Source of the DNA: Sphingomonas endophytica
GTDB taxonomy: Bacteria > Pseudomonadota > Alphaproteobacteria > Sphingomonadales > Sphingomonadaceae
Length of the DNA: 64,000 bases
Direction of reading: 5' to 3'
NCBI RefSeq assembly: GCF_014199415.1
Contig: NZ_JACIJN010000003.1
Location: 62,001-126,000, forward strand
Shown here: in pieces, positions 27,255-36,329 of the stretch
Position numbering within the stretch: position 1 is the first letter of the stretch
How the letters are laid out: every line of letters starts with the position of its first letter
Program-made: the position numbers and the translations under genes
Notes under the pieces: generated by a model
The model's database searches: none
Seen by the model: the letters and a program-made list of their open reading frames with translations, nothing else
Told to the model about the DNA's origin: nothing

Positions 27255-28219
27255 GGTACATCCCCCCATTGCCGCGTCACGAGCCGGACGGGAAGAGTCC
27301 GCGCGTCGATCAGCCCTTCCTCATGCAATTCCGCGCCGCCATTGACCACGTCGATGCGCAGCGCGAACCATTTGGTCGTCACGCCGGTCTGCGATTGCGC
27401 GCCGATATCGGTCGCCCCGCCCGCGCTCGCCAGTTGCGCCCAGAACTGCCCGGCCTGCGCATAGCCCCCCGGCGGGCGGCGGAGCAGCAGCCCCTGCGCC
27501 TGTGCGACGCCCATCGTATCGGGCAGCAGCATCGCGAGCAACGGCGCCTGTTCCGGGAGCAGGGTGTTGACGTTGAGCACCGATTGCCGCGCGACCGGCA
27601 GGGTGCAGACCCAGGGCTGGATCAGCTTGTACGCCTCGGGGGTGACACCCTTCACCGCGCGCAACTCGCTGACATCGGCCATCAGCGTGCCGGCGGTGCG
27701 ATAGCCGCGGTAGGCGCTGTTCTCCGCGCCGCCGGGCAGCGGATCGTCGTCGCTGTCGAGCCAGTCGGCGGTCGCCACCGCGATCGCATCGCCATCGGGT
27801 ACGCGCAGCAACCGCAACAGCCGCTGGAAGCGCGTCAGCGCCTGCGGGTTGACGAGATAGGCGTCGCCGAAGCCGAAGGTGACCAACCCGTTGAGGTTGA
27901 AGCAATTGCCGCCATCGGTGACCCGCGCGGTCGCGGTGCCGCCCGGGATCGGCAAGCCGAACGGCCGCCCGCTCCACCCGCCGGTCAGCGCAACGCGGTC
28001 GCGGCTCTGTTGCAGCAGCGTCGAGACGCGGCGCGTCGCCAGCGTCTCCGCGGCATAGGCGTAACCACGCGCGGCATCGAGCGCGACCGCATTGGCGGCG
28101 AGCCGCGTCGACAGCCGCAACCGCTCCAGCGCGCTCGCAGCCATCACCGCGATCACCGCGACGAGCAGCAGCACGGTGAGCAGCGCGGCGCCGCGCTCGC
28201 CCGGCCTAGCGCGGCGCAT
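27251..28219 (-). CDS. gspK: Type II secretion minor pseudopilin GspK
   Basis: The 322-residue product starts MRRARPGERGAALLTVLLLV: a short leader cut after Gly, then the hydrophobic helix. As in other GspK proteins the residue after the cleavage site is not the usual Phe and the +5 Glu is lacking. A large periplasmic domain follows (WLDSDDDPLPGGAENSAYRG, with calcium-site-like acidic residues). GspK caps the pseudopilus tip with GspI and GspJ. Confidence 0.92.
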   Translation of the reverse strand: MRRARPGERGAALLTVLLLVAVIAVMAASALERLRLSTRLAANAVALDAARGYAYAAETLATRRVSTLLQQSRDRVALTGGWSGRPFGLPIPGGTATARVTDGGNCFNLNGLVTFGFGDAYLVNPQALTRFQRLLRLLRVPDGDAIAVATADWLDSDDDPLPGGAENSAYRGYRTAGTLMADVSELRAVKGVTPEAYKLIQPWVCTLPVARQSVLNVNTLLPEQAPLLAMLLPDTMGVAQAQGLLLRRPPGGYAQAGQFWAQLASAGGATDIGAQSQTGVTTKWFALRIDVVNGGAELHEEGLIDARTLPVRLVTRQWGDVP

Positions 28220-28883
28220 CGATCGCGCCGGCCGGGGTGCCGGGACCGGACCCCTGCTGGCCGTTGTTGGTGTCGTCGGTGGTGCGCGGGGCGCCGGTGC
28301 CGACGAGGAACAGCAACCGGTAGGATTGCCCGCCGGCACGCACGAGGAACAGCTCCATCGCCTGCGGCAGCGACGCGCGTTCGTCGCCCTGCCACGTATC
28401 GCTCCACGCACCGGCGTAGCGGAAGCGAACGCGCACCTCCTGCACGCGGTCGACCAGCAAGGCCGCGGGCAGCGGCGCGGCGCCGTCGAGCGCGGGATAG
28501 GCGACGCGCTCGATCCCGTCGGCGGACAGGCGATATTCGACCTTTTGCACCGTCGCGCGCGGGGCCTGATCGGGGTTGGCCCAGCCGCCGCGCACGAAGC
28601 GCAGGATCGGTTGGGCGCTGCGGTCGCCCGAGAAGGCGGGGAACAGCGTGCCCGCGGCGTCGCGGGTCGGGCGATCCTGCGCCTGCGCCATATCGGCGGT
28701 CATGATCGACACCAGCCGGTTGAGCGCGGCATTGTCGTCGAGCGCCGCACCGGTCGCCCCCTGCGCACGGACGCTGAACGCGAGCAGAGCGACACCCGCC
28801 GCGGCGATCATCCCGAAGATCATCAGCGCGATCATCACCTCGACCAAGGTGAAGCCAGCGTCATGCGTCCTACGGCGGGTCAC
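28206..28883 (-). CDS. gspJ: Type II secretion minor pseudopilin GspJ
   Basis: About 225 residues from GTG 28883. The prepilin leader is VTRRRTHDAG, followed by FTLVEVMIALMIFGMIAAAG with the conserved Glu at +5. The periplasmic domain includes LRFVRGGWANPDQAPRATVQ, a GspJ landmark. GTG is chosen because it overlaps the gspI stop. The protein's last codons overlap gspK by 14 bases. Confidence 0.92.
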   Translation of the reverse strand: MTRRRTHDAGFTLVEVMIALMIFGMIAAAGVALLAFSVRAQGATGAALDDNAALNRLVSIMTADMAQAQDRPTRDAAGTLFPAFSGDRSAQPILRFVRGGWANPDQAPRATVQKVEYRLSADGIERVAYPALDGAAPLPAALLVDRVQEVRVRFRYAGAWSDTWQGDERASLPQAMELFLVRAGGQSYRLLFLVGTGAPRTTDDTNNGQQGSGPGTPAGAIDAPR

Positions 28884-29281
28884 GGCCCGGTCCTGACTTG
28901 TGCGACCGGCGCGGGCGGGGGACGGACCATCGTCGCGCGACCCATCACCGCGCCGCCCGCGTCGCTGACCGCGACGTCGATCCGCTGCACATCGCCATCG
29001 CCGAGCGGCTGCGTATCGCGCACCCACGTCCAGGTGCGCCCGCCGGCCTGCTCGACGCCGGTGGCGCGCCCGCGCGTCGGCGGCTGCGCGTCGGTGACCG
29101 CCTCGATCGCGACGTTGCGCGCGACGATCTGCGCGAGCAGCGCCGACGATACGAATCCGGTCGAGCGGATCGTCTGTCCCTCCAGCCGGATCAGCGCCAA
29201 GGCGGCGAGGCTGAACACGACGAGCGCGACCATGATCTCGACCAACGTGAAGCCGCGCGTGCGCGGGTCAGCCCGCGACAC
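28880..29281 (-). CDS. gspI: Type II secretion minor pseudopilin GspI
   Basis: About 133 residues. RTRG precedes FTLVEIMVALVVFSLAALAL, a classic type III prepilin signal. ALIRLEGQTIRSTGFVSS continues the GspI pattern. The start is GTG 29281 (overlap with gspH 14 bases) or ATG 29299 (32 bases); mature protein is the same. Confidence 0.91.
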   Translation of the reverse strand: MSRADPRTRGFTLVEIMVALVVFSLAALALIRLEGQTIRSTGFVSSALLAQIVARNVAIEAVTDAQPPTRGRATGVEQAGGRTWTWVRDTQPLGDGDVQRIDVAVSDAGGAVMGRATMVRPPPAPVAQVRTGP

Positions 29282-29735
29282 GGACGGTCCCGTCGGCATC
29301 GATCACCACGTCGGTCCGCATCCCCTCGCGCGTCAGCGTCACGGTCATCGCGCGATCGGCGAGCCCGGTGGTGTCGAAGGTAAGCCGGTCGCGCGCCGGG
29401 CCGGTGGTCGCGGTGCCCGGCTTCCAGCGCTCGACGCCGAGCGCGCCGTCGAGCGGGGTCCATGCCCCGCCGCGCCACTGGTCGAAGCCATAGCCGCCCG
29501 GCGTCACCCACAGGCTGACCGGACGCGCCTCGACGATCGCGGCATCGTGCGCGGCGCGGGTGCGCACCGCGAAGCGCGCCGCCTCGTCCATCAGCCGGCC
29601 GCGCGTGTCGGGCATCATCAGCACCGCCGCCGCCGACGCGAGCCCGATGACGGTGATGACCGCCATCAGCTCGATCAGCGTGAAGCCGCGCTGGCGCGCC
29701 GGTAGCGCGTTACTGCCAGGACCCGATATCGGCAT
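29268..29735 (-). CDS. gspH: Type II secretion minor pseudopilin GspH
   Basis: About 155 residues from ATG 29735. LPARQRG precedes FTLIELMAVITVIGLASAAA. The remaining domain (ARFAVRTRAAHDAAIVEARP; VSLWVTPGGYGF) fits GspH/FimT. It overlaps the end of gspG by 26 bases. Confidence 0.91.
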   Translation of the reverse strand: MPISGPGSNALPARQRGFTLIELMAVITVIGLASAAAVLMMPDTRGRLMDEAARFAVRTRAAHDAAIVEARPVSLWVTPGGYGFDQWRGGAWTPLDGALGVERWKPGTATTGPARDRLTFDTTGLADRAMTVTLTREGMRTDVVIDADGTVRVAG

Positions 29736-30162
29736 CGATCCCCTGCCCGCCGTCCTTGCCGTCGGCCCCCAGCGTCCAGACGTCCGCCGCGCCGTGCTGA
29801 CCGGGCGAGGCGTAGAGGTACGGGCGGTTCCACGGGTCCTGCGGCAAGCGCTTGATGTAGCCGCCGGCCTGATAGCGCGCGGCGTCGGCACCCGCCGGCG
29901 GGGTGACCAGCGCCTGCAAGCCCTGCGTCGTCGTCGGGTAATTGCCCATTTGCAGCCGGTAGAGTTCGAGGCCCTGCTCGATCGTCGCGATGTCGGCCTT
30001 GGCCTTCTGGATGCGCGCGGTGTCGCCCGAGGGCAGCACGTTGAGCGCGACGATCGTCGCGAGCAGGCCGATGATGACGATCACCACCATCAGTTCGACG
30101 AGGGTGAAGCCGTTGCGCTTCCGGCGGCGGTTCTTCTGTTCGGTCGACATAGGCAATCTCAT
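29710..30162 (-). CDS. gspG: Type II secretion major pseudopilin GspG
   Basis: The 150-residue major subunit of the pseudopilus. RKRNG precedes FTLVELMVVIVIIGLLATIV. The C-terminal motifs QMGNYPTTTQGLQALV and LPQDPWNRPYLYASPGQHG are diagnostic for GspG. ATG 30162 overlaps the gspF stop (ATGA); ATG 30150 is an alternative. Processing needs a prepilin peptidase, which is not in this window. Confidence 0.95.
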   Translation of the reverse strand: MRLPMSTEQKNRRRKRNGFTLVELMVVIVIIGLLATIVALNVLPSGDTARIQKAKADIATIEQGLELYRLQMGNYPTTTQGLQALVTPPAGADAARYQAGGYIKRLPQDPWNRPYLYASPGQHGAADVWTLGADGKDGGQGIDADIGSWQ

Positions 30163-31382
30163 TGTCCGGCCAGCGTGTTGAGCTGAAGAATGGGGAGCAG
30201 GATCGATAGCACGATCGTCGCGACGATCGCGCCCATGATGACGATGATGAACGGTTCGAGCAGCGACATCGCGGTCGCGGTGAAGCGGTCGAACTCGCGC
30301 TCCAGATAATCGGCGGCGCGCTCCAGCATCTCGTCGAGCCGCCCCGCCGCCTCGCCGCTCGCCGCGAGATAGACGAGCAGCGGCGGGAAGACCCCGGCGC
30401 GGCGCATCGCCGCCGAGAGGCTGCCGCCGCCGCGGATCGATTCGGTGATCTCGTCCGACGCCGCCTTCAGCCGGCGGTTGCGGATCGTGCCCGCGGTGAG
30501 GCTAAGCCCTTCCAGCAGCGGGAGACGGCTGGCGACCATCGTCGACAGGGTTCGCGCCATTCGCGCCGCATGGAGATCGCGGAACAGCCGCCCGAGCAGC
30601 GGTACGCGGAGCAGCCACGTATCGAACGCCAGCCGGATCGGCGGCTGACGGAGCGCCGCCCATGCGCCGAACCCCAGCGCGACGAGCACCAGCAGCATGA
30701 GCCACCACCAGCCGACCAGCACGTCGGACAGGCCGATCACGAGCCGGGTGAGCAGCGGGAGTTCCTGACCGACCGTGTCGAATTGCTCAACCACCTGCGG
30801 GACGACGAAGGTCATCAGCGCCAGCACGACACCGAGCGCCACGGCGGCGAGCACCGAGGGATAGGCCATGGCGGTCAGCAACTTGCCGCGGATTTCGGCC
30901 TGGCGTTCGAGGAGCGTCGACAGGCGCTCCATGATTTCGGGCAGGCTGCCCGAACTTTCGCCCGCCGCGACCATCGCGCGGTAGAGCGGCGGGAAGCTCT
31001 TCGGCTCGCGCGCCATCGCATCGGCGAGCCGGCGGCCCTCGACGACCGCGCTGTGGACGGTCTGGACGATCGCGCGGACGCTCTCCTGCTCGGTCTGGCG
31101 GGTGATCGTGCGGAGCGATTCCTCCAGCGGCGAGACGCGGTTGAGCGTCGCCAACTGACGGGTGAACAAGGTCAATTGCTTGCCCGACATCTTCGCGCGG
31201 CCGAGGTCGAGGCCGAACAACGGGCGGCTGCGCGCCTGCGGGGTACTGCCGGGTTCGAGGCGGACGACGTACAGCCGCTTGCGGTCGAGCGCGGCGCGCG
31301 CGGCGTCCATGTCGGTGGCGCTGACGTGCCCGCGCGTCTCGTTCCCGCGCGTGTCGATCGCCAGATAGTCGAAGTCAGCCAT
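30159..31382 (-). CDS. gspF: Type II secretion inner-membrane platform protein GspF
   Basis: The 407-residue protein starts MADFDYLAIDTRGNETRGHV. It has two GspF domains (first with SFPPLYRAMVAAGESSGSLP, second with GVFPPLLVYLAASGEAAGRL) and three membrane helices. GspF connects the ATPase to the pseudopilus. The start at 31382 matches the family; the frame upstream reads through a palindromic repeat. Confidence 0.95.
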   Translation of the reverse strand: MADFDYLAIDTRGNETRGHVSATDMDAARAALDRKRLYVVRLEPGSTPQARSRPLFGLDLGRAKMSGKQLTLFTRQLATLNRVSPLEESLRTITRQTEQESVRAIVQTVHSAVVEGRRLADAMAREPKSFPPLYRAMVAAGESSGSLPEIMERLSTLLERQAEIRGKLLTAMAYPSVLAAVALGVVLALMTFVVPQVVEQFDTVGQELPLLTRLVIGLSDVLVGWWWLMLLVLVALGFGAWAALRQPPIRLAFDTWLLRVPLLGRLFRDLHAARMARTLSTMVASRLPLLEGLSLTAGTIRNRRLKAASDEITESIRGGGSLSAAMRRAGVFPPLLVYLAASGEAAGRLDEMLERAADYLEREFDRFTATAMSLLEPFIIVIMGAIVATIVLSILLPILQLNTLAGQ

Positions 31383-31388
31383 GACCTT

Positions 31389-31516
31389 ACCCGCCCCTCC
31401 CTGAAAGGGAGGGGTCGGGGGTGGGTAGCGGCCGGGTGGTGCGGAGCCGCCAGCGCGCGTCGGAACGTACCGCGGACACGCTACCCTCCCCCAGCCCCTC
31501 CCTGAGAGGGAGGGGG
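31389..31516. repeat. Palindromic repeat pair inside the gsp operon (family D)
   Basis: CCCCTCCCTGAAAGGGAGGGG near 31391 and CCCCTCCCTGAGAGGGAGGGG near 31495 form two near-identical hairpins about 100 bases apart. They lie between gspE and gspF, the only real gap in the operon. Confidence 0.75.
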
Positions 31517-31528
31517 GCACGTTGAGGC

Positions 31529-33109
31529 TTAGTGCGCATCGACGATCGCCACCTCGGCGGCGTCGGCATTTTCACTGCGCGAGACGCGAATCGCTTCTTC
31601 CGCAGTGGTTTGGCCGCTCTCCACCAGCCGCCGCGCCGCCGTGGCGAGCGTGTCGTTGTTGGCGAAGGTGTGGCGCGCGATGGCATCTTCGTCGCCGCCC
31701 TCGTTGATCAGGCGGCGGACGGTCGCATCGACGCGGACCGCTTCGTAGACGCCGATCCGGCCGCGGAAGCCGGTTCTGTTGCAATTCTCGCAGCCTACCG
31801 CCTCGTAGACGGTCGTCGCCGGATCGATGCCGAGCAGCGGCGCGACCGTCTTCGATGCTGCCACCGGGCGCGCGCAATGTTTGCACAAGCGTCGCACAAG
31901 GCGCTGCGCGATCACCGCGCGCAACGTCGAGGCGAGCAGGAACGACTCGACCTTCATGTCGCGCATCCGCGTGATCGCGCCGACCGCGTCGTTGGTGTGG
32001 ACGGTCGACAGCACGAGATGGCCGGTCAGCGACGCCTGCACCGCGATCTCGGCGGTTTCGCGGTCGCGGATTTCGCCGATCATCACCACGTCGGGGTCCT
32101 GCCGCAGGATCGCGCGCAGCCCGGCGGCGAAGGTCAGCCCGACCTTGGCGTTGACCTGCGTCTGACCGACGCCCTCGACCGCATATTCGACCGGGTCCTC
32201 GACGGTCAGGATGTTGCGGCTGCCGTCGTTCAGCAACCGCAGCGCGGCGTAGAGCGTCGTCGTCTTGCCGCTGCCGGTCGGCCCGGTCACCAGCACGATG
32301 CCGTTCGGCTCGGCGATCGCCTCGCGCAGCAGCGCGTACATCGGCGCGCTCATCCCGAGCGCGTCGAGGTCGATGCCGGCATTCTCCTTGTCGAGAATAC
32401 GCAGCACGACGCGCTCGCCCGCACGGCTCGGCAGCGTCGAGACGCGGACGTCGAGCAACTTGCCGCCGAGCGTCAGCCCCATGCGGCCGTCCTGCGGCAC
32501 GCGCCGCTCGGCGATGTCGAGCCGCGCCATCACCTTGATACGGCTGACCACCACCGGCGCGACATGCGGCGGCATCCGCAGCGTCTCGCGCAACACGCCA
32601 TCGATGCGCATCCGCACGACGAGGCCGGTCTCATAGGGCTCGATATGGATGTCCGACACGCCGTTGCGCGCGGCATCGGCGATGATCCCGTTGATGAGCC
32701 GGATCGCGGGCGCATCGTCGGCGGTGTCGAGCAGATCCTCGGCGGTCGGCAAGCCCTCGGCGAGCAGATCGAGTTCGTCGCCCATGCCGACCGCGGCGGC
32801 GGCGGTCGCCTGCCCGTCCATCGCGTAATTTTCGCCGAGCAGCCGGTCGAACGCGGCGGGTGCGACCACCGCGACATCGAAGGCGCGACCGAGCACGCGC
32901 CGCACCTCGATCAACGCGCGCGGGTCGCTGCCCTCGCGCAGCGCGACGCCGTCCCCATCGAGGACGACGCCGAATTTACGCGCGAACGCATAAGGCAAGG
33001 CGAGTGGCGGGACGACCGGCACCGAGTCGCTCAGCACCGTCGCGCCGTCCGGTGCGGGCGGCAGCGGCGCGGCAGCCGCATCGATCTCCGCGCCGGTGCG
33101 CAGGATCAT
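31529..33109 (-). CDS. gspE: Type II secretion ATPase GspE
   Basis: The 526-residue hexameric ATPase powers pseudopilus assembly from the cytosolic face. Walker A is GPTGSGKTTTLYAALR. DPVEYAVEGVGQTQVN (Asp box), GEIRDRETAEIAVQASLTGH (Walker B/His box) follow in order. A zinc-binding tetracysteine region (CKHC...CENCNRTGF) is intact. It overlaps gspD by four bases. Confidence 0.96.
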   Translation of the reverse strand: MILRTGAEIDAAAAPLPPAPDGATVLSDSVPVVPPLALPYAFARKFGVVLDGDGVALREGSDPRALIEVRRVLGRAFDVAVVAPAAFDRLLGENYAMDGQATAAAAVGMGDELDLLAEGLPTAEDLLDTADDAPAIRLINGIIADAARNGVSDIHIEPYETGLVVRMRIDGVLRETLRMPPHVAPVVVSRIKVMARLDIAERRVPQDGRMGLTLGGKLLDVRVSTLPSRAGERVVLRILDKENAGIDLDALGMSAPMYALLREAIAEPNGIVLVTGPTGSGKTTTLYAALRLLNDGSRNILTVEDPVEYAVEGVGQTQVNAKVGLTFAAGLRAILRQDPDVVMIGEIRDRETAEIAVQASLTGHLVLSTVHTNDAVGAITRMRDMKVESFLLASTLRAVIAQRLVRRLCKHCARPVAASKTVAPLLGIDPATTVYEAVGCENCNRTGFRGRIGVYEAVRVDATVRRLINEGGDEDAIARHTFANNDTLATAARRLVESGQTTAEEAIRVSRSENADAAEVAIVDAH

Positions 33110-35322
33110 TTGCGCTTGCTCCCAGTGATGACGCTGGTCGAGTTGCGGTAGACGGGCACGCCGACGCGCGGGTCCTCGATGCTGCCCGGTTCGCCCGGCG
33201 CGGGCAGCGGCGGGGTCGCGCCCATGTAATCGCGCACCAGCTCGTCGATCGACGGTTCGGCCGTCGGGTCCTGCAAGCCCTGCTGGAGGCGCAGATAGCC
33301 GTAGCGGCGTTCGGTGACGCGGCGGTTCTCTTCCGCGGAGCGGATCACGGTCGGGCGGATGAAGATCATCAGGTTCGACTTGGCGCGCGTCTTTGCACGG
33401 CTCTTGAAGAGGTTGCCGAGCACCGGAATGTCGCCGAGGAACGGGATCTTCTCGATCGTGCGCCGCTCCTCGTCGGAGAGCAGCCCGCCGATGACGCCGA
33501 TCGCGCCGTCGTCGACGGTCAGCACCGTCTCGACCTCGCGCTTGTTGAGGATCAGGTCGGAATTGTTGCTGCTGACCGGGCCGGCGATCGAGCTGACCTC
33601 CAGATGGAGGTTCATCTTGATCGTGCCCGACGAATTGACCTGCGGGCGGACGTCGAGCCCGATGCCGACGTTCTGGCGCTGCGTGGTGCGGAAGGCATTG
33701 TCGAAATTGTTCGACAGCGCCTCGCCGGTGGTGATCGGAATCTCCTGCCCGACCAGCGTATGCGCTTCCTGATTGTCGAGCGTCATGATCTGCGGGACTT
33801 GCAGCAGGTTGGACTGCGTATCGCTCTTCACCGCGTTGATGATCGCGCCGAAGATCGTGCTGCCGACCTGCCCGCCGAACCCGCCGAACCCGCCCTGCGA
33901 GCCGATGATCGAGCTGATCGCGGATTGCGTGAGTTGGTTCGACGCGCTGTTGTTGACGTTGGTGGTGGTGCGGGTGCCGTCCGGCGCGACCACCGTCGTC
34001 TGCGTGCTGCCGAGCCGCTGCGCGCCGACCGCGCCCGCGATCTGGAGGATGTTCGGCGCGGAATTGCTGAACGTCGAGGCGGCGAACGCGCCGCCGTCGA
34101 TGTTGCCGAGCAGGAATTGCGCACCGAGCCGGTTGACGGTGCTGTCCGACACTTCGGCGACGATCGCCTCGACCAGCACCTGCTGACGGCGCTGGTCGAG
34201 CTTGCGGATCACCTCGGCGAGCTGGCGCTGGACGTCGGCGGGGGCGGCGACGACGATCGCATTCGCGCCGGCATAGCGCGTCACCACCGCCGCGGTGCGC
34301 GCGCCCTCGCCGCGGATCGCGGCCTGTTGCGGCTGGCTGCCCGATTGCTGGGTCGCGGTCTGCTGCGACTGGCTGCGCGTCGCGGGCTGCGGGGTCGCGC
34401 CGACGCCGGTCGAACCGGTGCTCGACGTGCTGAGCCCGGTGCGGCTGAGCCCCTGTTCCTGCACCGCGTCGGGCGCCTGGCCGACGAGTTGCTGAAGCAC
34501 CGGCAGTAATTGATTGGCGTCGGCGTTTTCGAGAAAGACGACGCGGATCTCGGTCGCGTTGCGCGCGCTCTGGTCGAGTTCGCGCGCTAGCCCGGCAAGC
34601 CGCGCGACGGTCTGCGGGTCGCCGCGCAGCGCCACCGCGTTGCTGCTCTCGATCGCGACCGCCGAGGCACCGCCGGTCGCCGCCGCCGCGCCGCCCTGCG
34701 CGCCGCCGCCGAGCAGGCCGGTCAGCGCGGTCGCGACCTCGCTGGCGCGTGCGTTCTTGAGCGCGATGATCCGCGTCGCCGACGTGTCGGCGTCGATCCG
34801 CCGCACCACTTCGCGGACGCGGCGGACGTTGTCGGCGAAGTCGACGACGACGAGGCTGTTCCCGCCGCGGTTGGCGGTGACCGAACCCTGCGCGCTGACC
34901 AGCGGCCGGACGGTGTCGACCGCCTGCGCGGCATCGACCGAACGCAACCGGATGATCTCGGTGACGAGTTGGTTGCGCTGTGACCCGGCGAGCCCGATCC
35001 GGCCCGGCTGACTGGCGGCATTGTCGATCGGCTGGACGCGGAACGCGCCATTGGCGGTCGGCACCGCGATGAGCGCGTTGGCGCGCAGCGTAGAGAGGAA
35101 CACCTCCAGATATTCGCTGCGCGACAGCGGGCGATCGGTGACGACGGTCACTTTGCCCTGCACGCGATTGTCGATGATGAAGGTGCGCCCGGTCACCTTG
35201 GCGGCATCGGCGATGAACGCGCGGATGTCGGCATCGCGCACGTTGAGCGTGGTCTGCGCCAGCGCGGGCTGCACGGCGGCGACGAGCGCGAGCGGAGACA
35301 GGAGAATAGCGGTGCGGTTCAT
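33106..35322 (-). CDS. gspD: Type II secretion outer-membrane secretin GspD
   Basis: 738 residues with a signal peptide (ending PALAQ, about residue 23), N0 domain (LNVRDADIRAFIADAAKVTG), N1-N3 repeats, and the secretin C-domain (VPQIMTLDNQEAHTLVGQEI; IEKIPFLGDIPVLGNLFKSR). It forms the outer-membrane exit channel. A long Gln/Ser/Thr-rich insert (about 290-345) sits in the N3 domain. No pilotin gene is adjacent. Confidence 0.96.
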   Translation of the reverse strand: MNRTAILLSPLALVAAVQPALAQTTLNVRDADIRAFIADAAKVTGRTFIIDNRVQGKVTVVTDRPLSRSEYLEVFLSTLRANALIAVPTANGAFRVQPIDNAASQPGRIGLAGSQRNQLVTEIIRLRSVDAAQAVDTVRPLVSAQGSVTANRGGNSLVVVDFADNVRRVREVVRRIDADTSATRIIALKNARASEVATALTGLLGGGAQGGAAAATGGASAVAIESSNAVALRGDPQTVARLAGLARELDQSARNATEIRVVFLENADANQLLPVLQQLVGQAPDAVQEQGLSRTGLSTSSTGSTGVGATPQPATRSQSQQTATQQSGSQPQQAAIRGEGARTAAVVTRYAGANAIVVAAPADVQRQLAEVIRKLDQRRQQVLVEAIVAEVSDSTVNRLGAQFLLGNIDGGAFAASTFSNSAPNILQIAGAVGAQRLGSTQTTVVAPDGTRTTTNVNNSASNQLTQSAISSIIGSQGGFGGFGGQVGSTIFGAIINAVKSDTQSNLLQVPQIMTLDNQEAHTLVGQEIPITTGEALSNNFDNAFRTTQRQNVGIGLDVRPQVNSSGTIKMNLHLEVSSIAGPVSSNNSDLILNKREVETVLTVDDGAIGVIGGLLSDEERRTIEKIPFLGDIPVLGNLFKSRAKTRAKSNLMIFIRPTVIRSAEENRRVTERRYGYLRLQQGLQDPTAEPSIDELVRDYMGATPPLPAPGEPGSIEDPRVGVPVYRNSTSVITGSKRK

Positions 35323-36212
35323 CGTGTTACCGGAATGGTGAGCGGCAGCGGCTGGCCGCCGCGTTCCACCGTGAGGGACAGGGTGCCGCCCGACGCGCGC
35401 GCGCGGGTGAGCATGTCGAGATCGGACGGGCCGCTGATCGGGCGACCCGCGACCGTGGTGATGACGTCGCCGTCGCGCAGCCCGGCGGCGCGGAAGGCGG
35501 TGCCACCCTGCCCGCGGACGGTGACGCCGGTGACCTTGCCGCCCTCGATCCGCGGGATCGCGTTGATCTCGGTACGGAGTTGCTGCGGCGAGACGTTGGC
35601 GGCGCCCGGCGCGACCGGCCCGCCGCCCGGCGTGTCGAGCGGCGCGACCGGGCCGGGCGCGGCCGGCGGGCGCGCCGCTGGCGGGGGGTTCTGCGCGGCC
35701 TCGCCGGACGGCGCGGTGACGATCCCGCTGCTGCCCGACTGATCGAGGAACAGATCCTCGCTGCGCCCGCCGCGGTCGAGCGTGACGTGATCGAACGCGA
35801 CCGCCTTGAGCGTGACGCCGGGCGCAACCTCCTCACCCACCGCGATGCTCTTCTGCACGCCGTCCGGGCCGGCGATGATCGCCGCGCCGCGTGCCTGCGC
35901 ATTGTCCATGCGGGTGCCGTACAGCGTGAGCTGGAGCGAGGTGACCGCGCTCGGCCCCTGCGCCTGCGCCGCGCCGCTGACGCGGTAGAAGGGATCGAAG
36001 CCGGCCAGCACCCCGGCAGCATCGGCGGGGATGGTCGGTCCGGCCGGCACCCACGCGCCCAGCGGCGCAACGGGCGTGAGCAACACCCACGCCAGCCGCG
36101 CGCATTGCACCGCCAGCACCGCGAGCAGCGCCAATTCGGCCGCGGAATAGACGTTTACCACGGGCAGCCGCCGCAGGATCGCCCGCGCACGGGCATCGAA
36201 CTTCAATCGCAT
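35319..36212 (-). CDS. gspC: Type II secretion protein GspC
   Basis: About 297 residues. It has one N-terminal membrane helix (AELALLAVLAVQCARLAWVLL), a homology-region domain with LTLYGTRMDNAQARGAAIIA, a Pro-rich linker (about 190-215) and a C-terminal PDZ-like domain (GLRDGDVITTVAGRPISGPS). GspC links the inner-membrane platform to the secretin. ATG 36212 is preferred to 36254. First gene of the gspCDEFGHIJKLMN operon. Confidence 0.92.
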   Translation of the reverse strand: MRLKFDARARAILRRLPVVNVYSAAELALLAVLAVQCARLAWVLLTPVAPLGAWVPAGPTIPADAAGVLAGFDPFYRVSGAAQAQGPSAVTSLQLTLYGTRMDNAQARGAAIIAGPDGVQKSIAVGEEVAPGVTLKAVAFDHVTLDRGGRSEDLFLDQSGSSGIVTAPSGEAAQNPPPAARPPAAPGPVAPLDTPGGGPVAPGAANVSPQQLRTEINAIPRIEGGKVTGVTVRGQGGTAFRAAGLRDGDVITTVAGRPISGPSDLDMLTRARASGGTLSLTVERGGQPLPLTIPVTR

Positions 36213-36252
36213 CGGCCAGGCCAACTCCCCGCGAACGGCCGCTAGGTAAACC

Positions 36253-36285
36253 ATATTACGTGGCTATTGCAGCTTTGTGTAATAT
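36253..36285. promoter_or_regulatory. Dyad ATATTAC-N19-GTAATAT upstream of gspC
   Basis: Seven-base perfect arms (36253-36259 and 36279-36285) lie in the AT-rich gap between gspC and the divergent dioxygenase gene. It may be an operator; no known factor site matches. Confidence 0.35.
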
Positions 36286-36329
36286 TTCTGCGCTTGGGCC
36301 CGCGCCTTTACCTGTGGCACTAACCCGCA

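Noticed and set aside
31383..31528. A missing gene between gspE and gspF
   Set aside because: The 146-base gap is filled by a pair of palindromic repeats and has no coding frame with family features.
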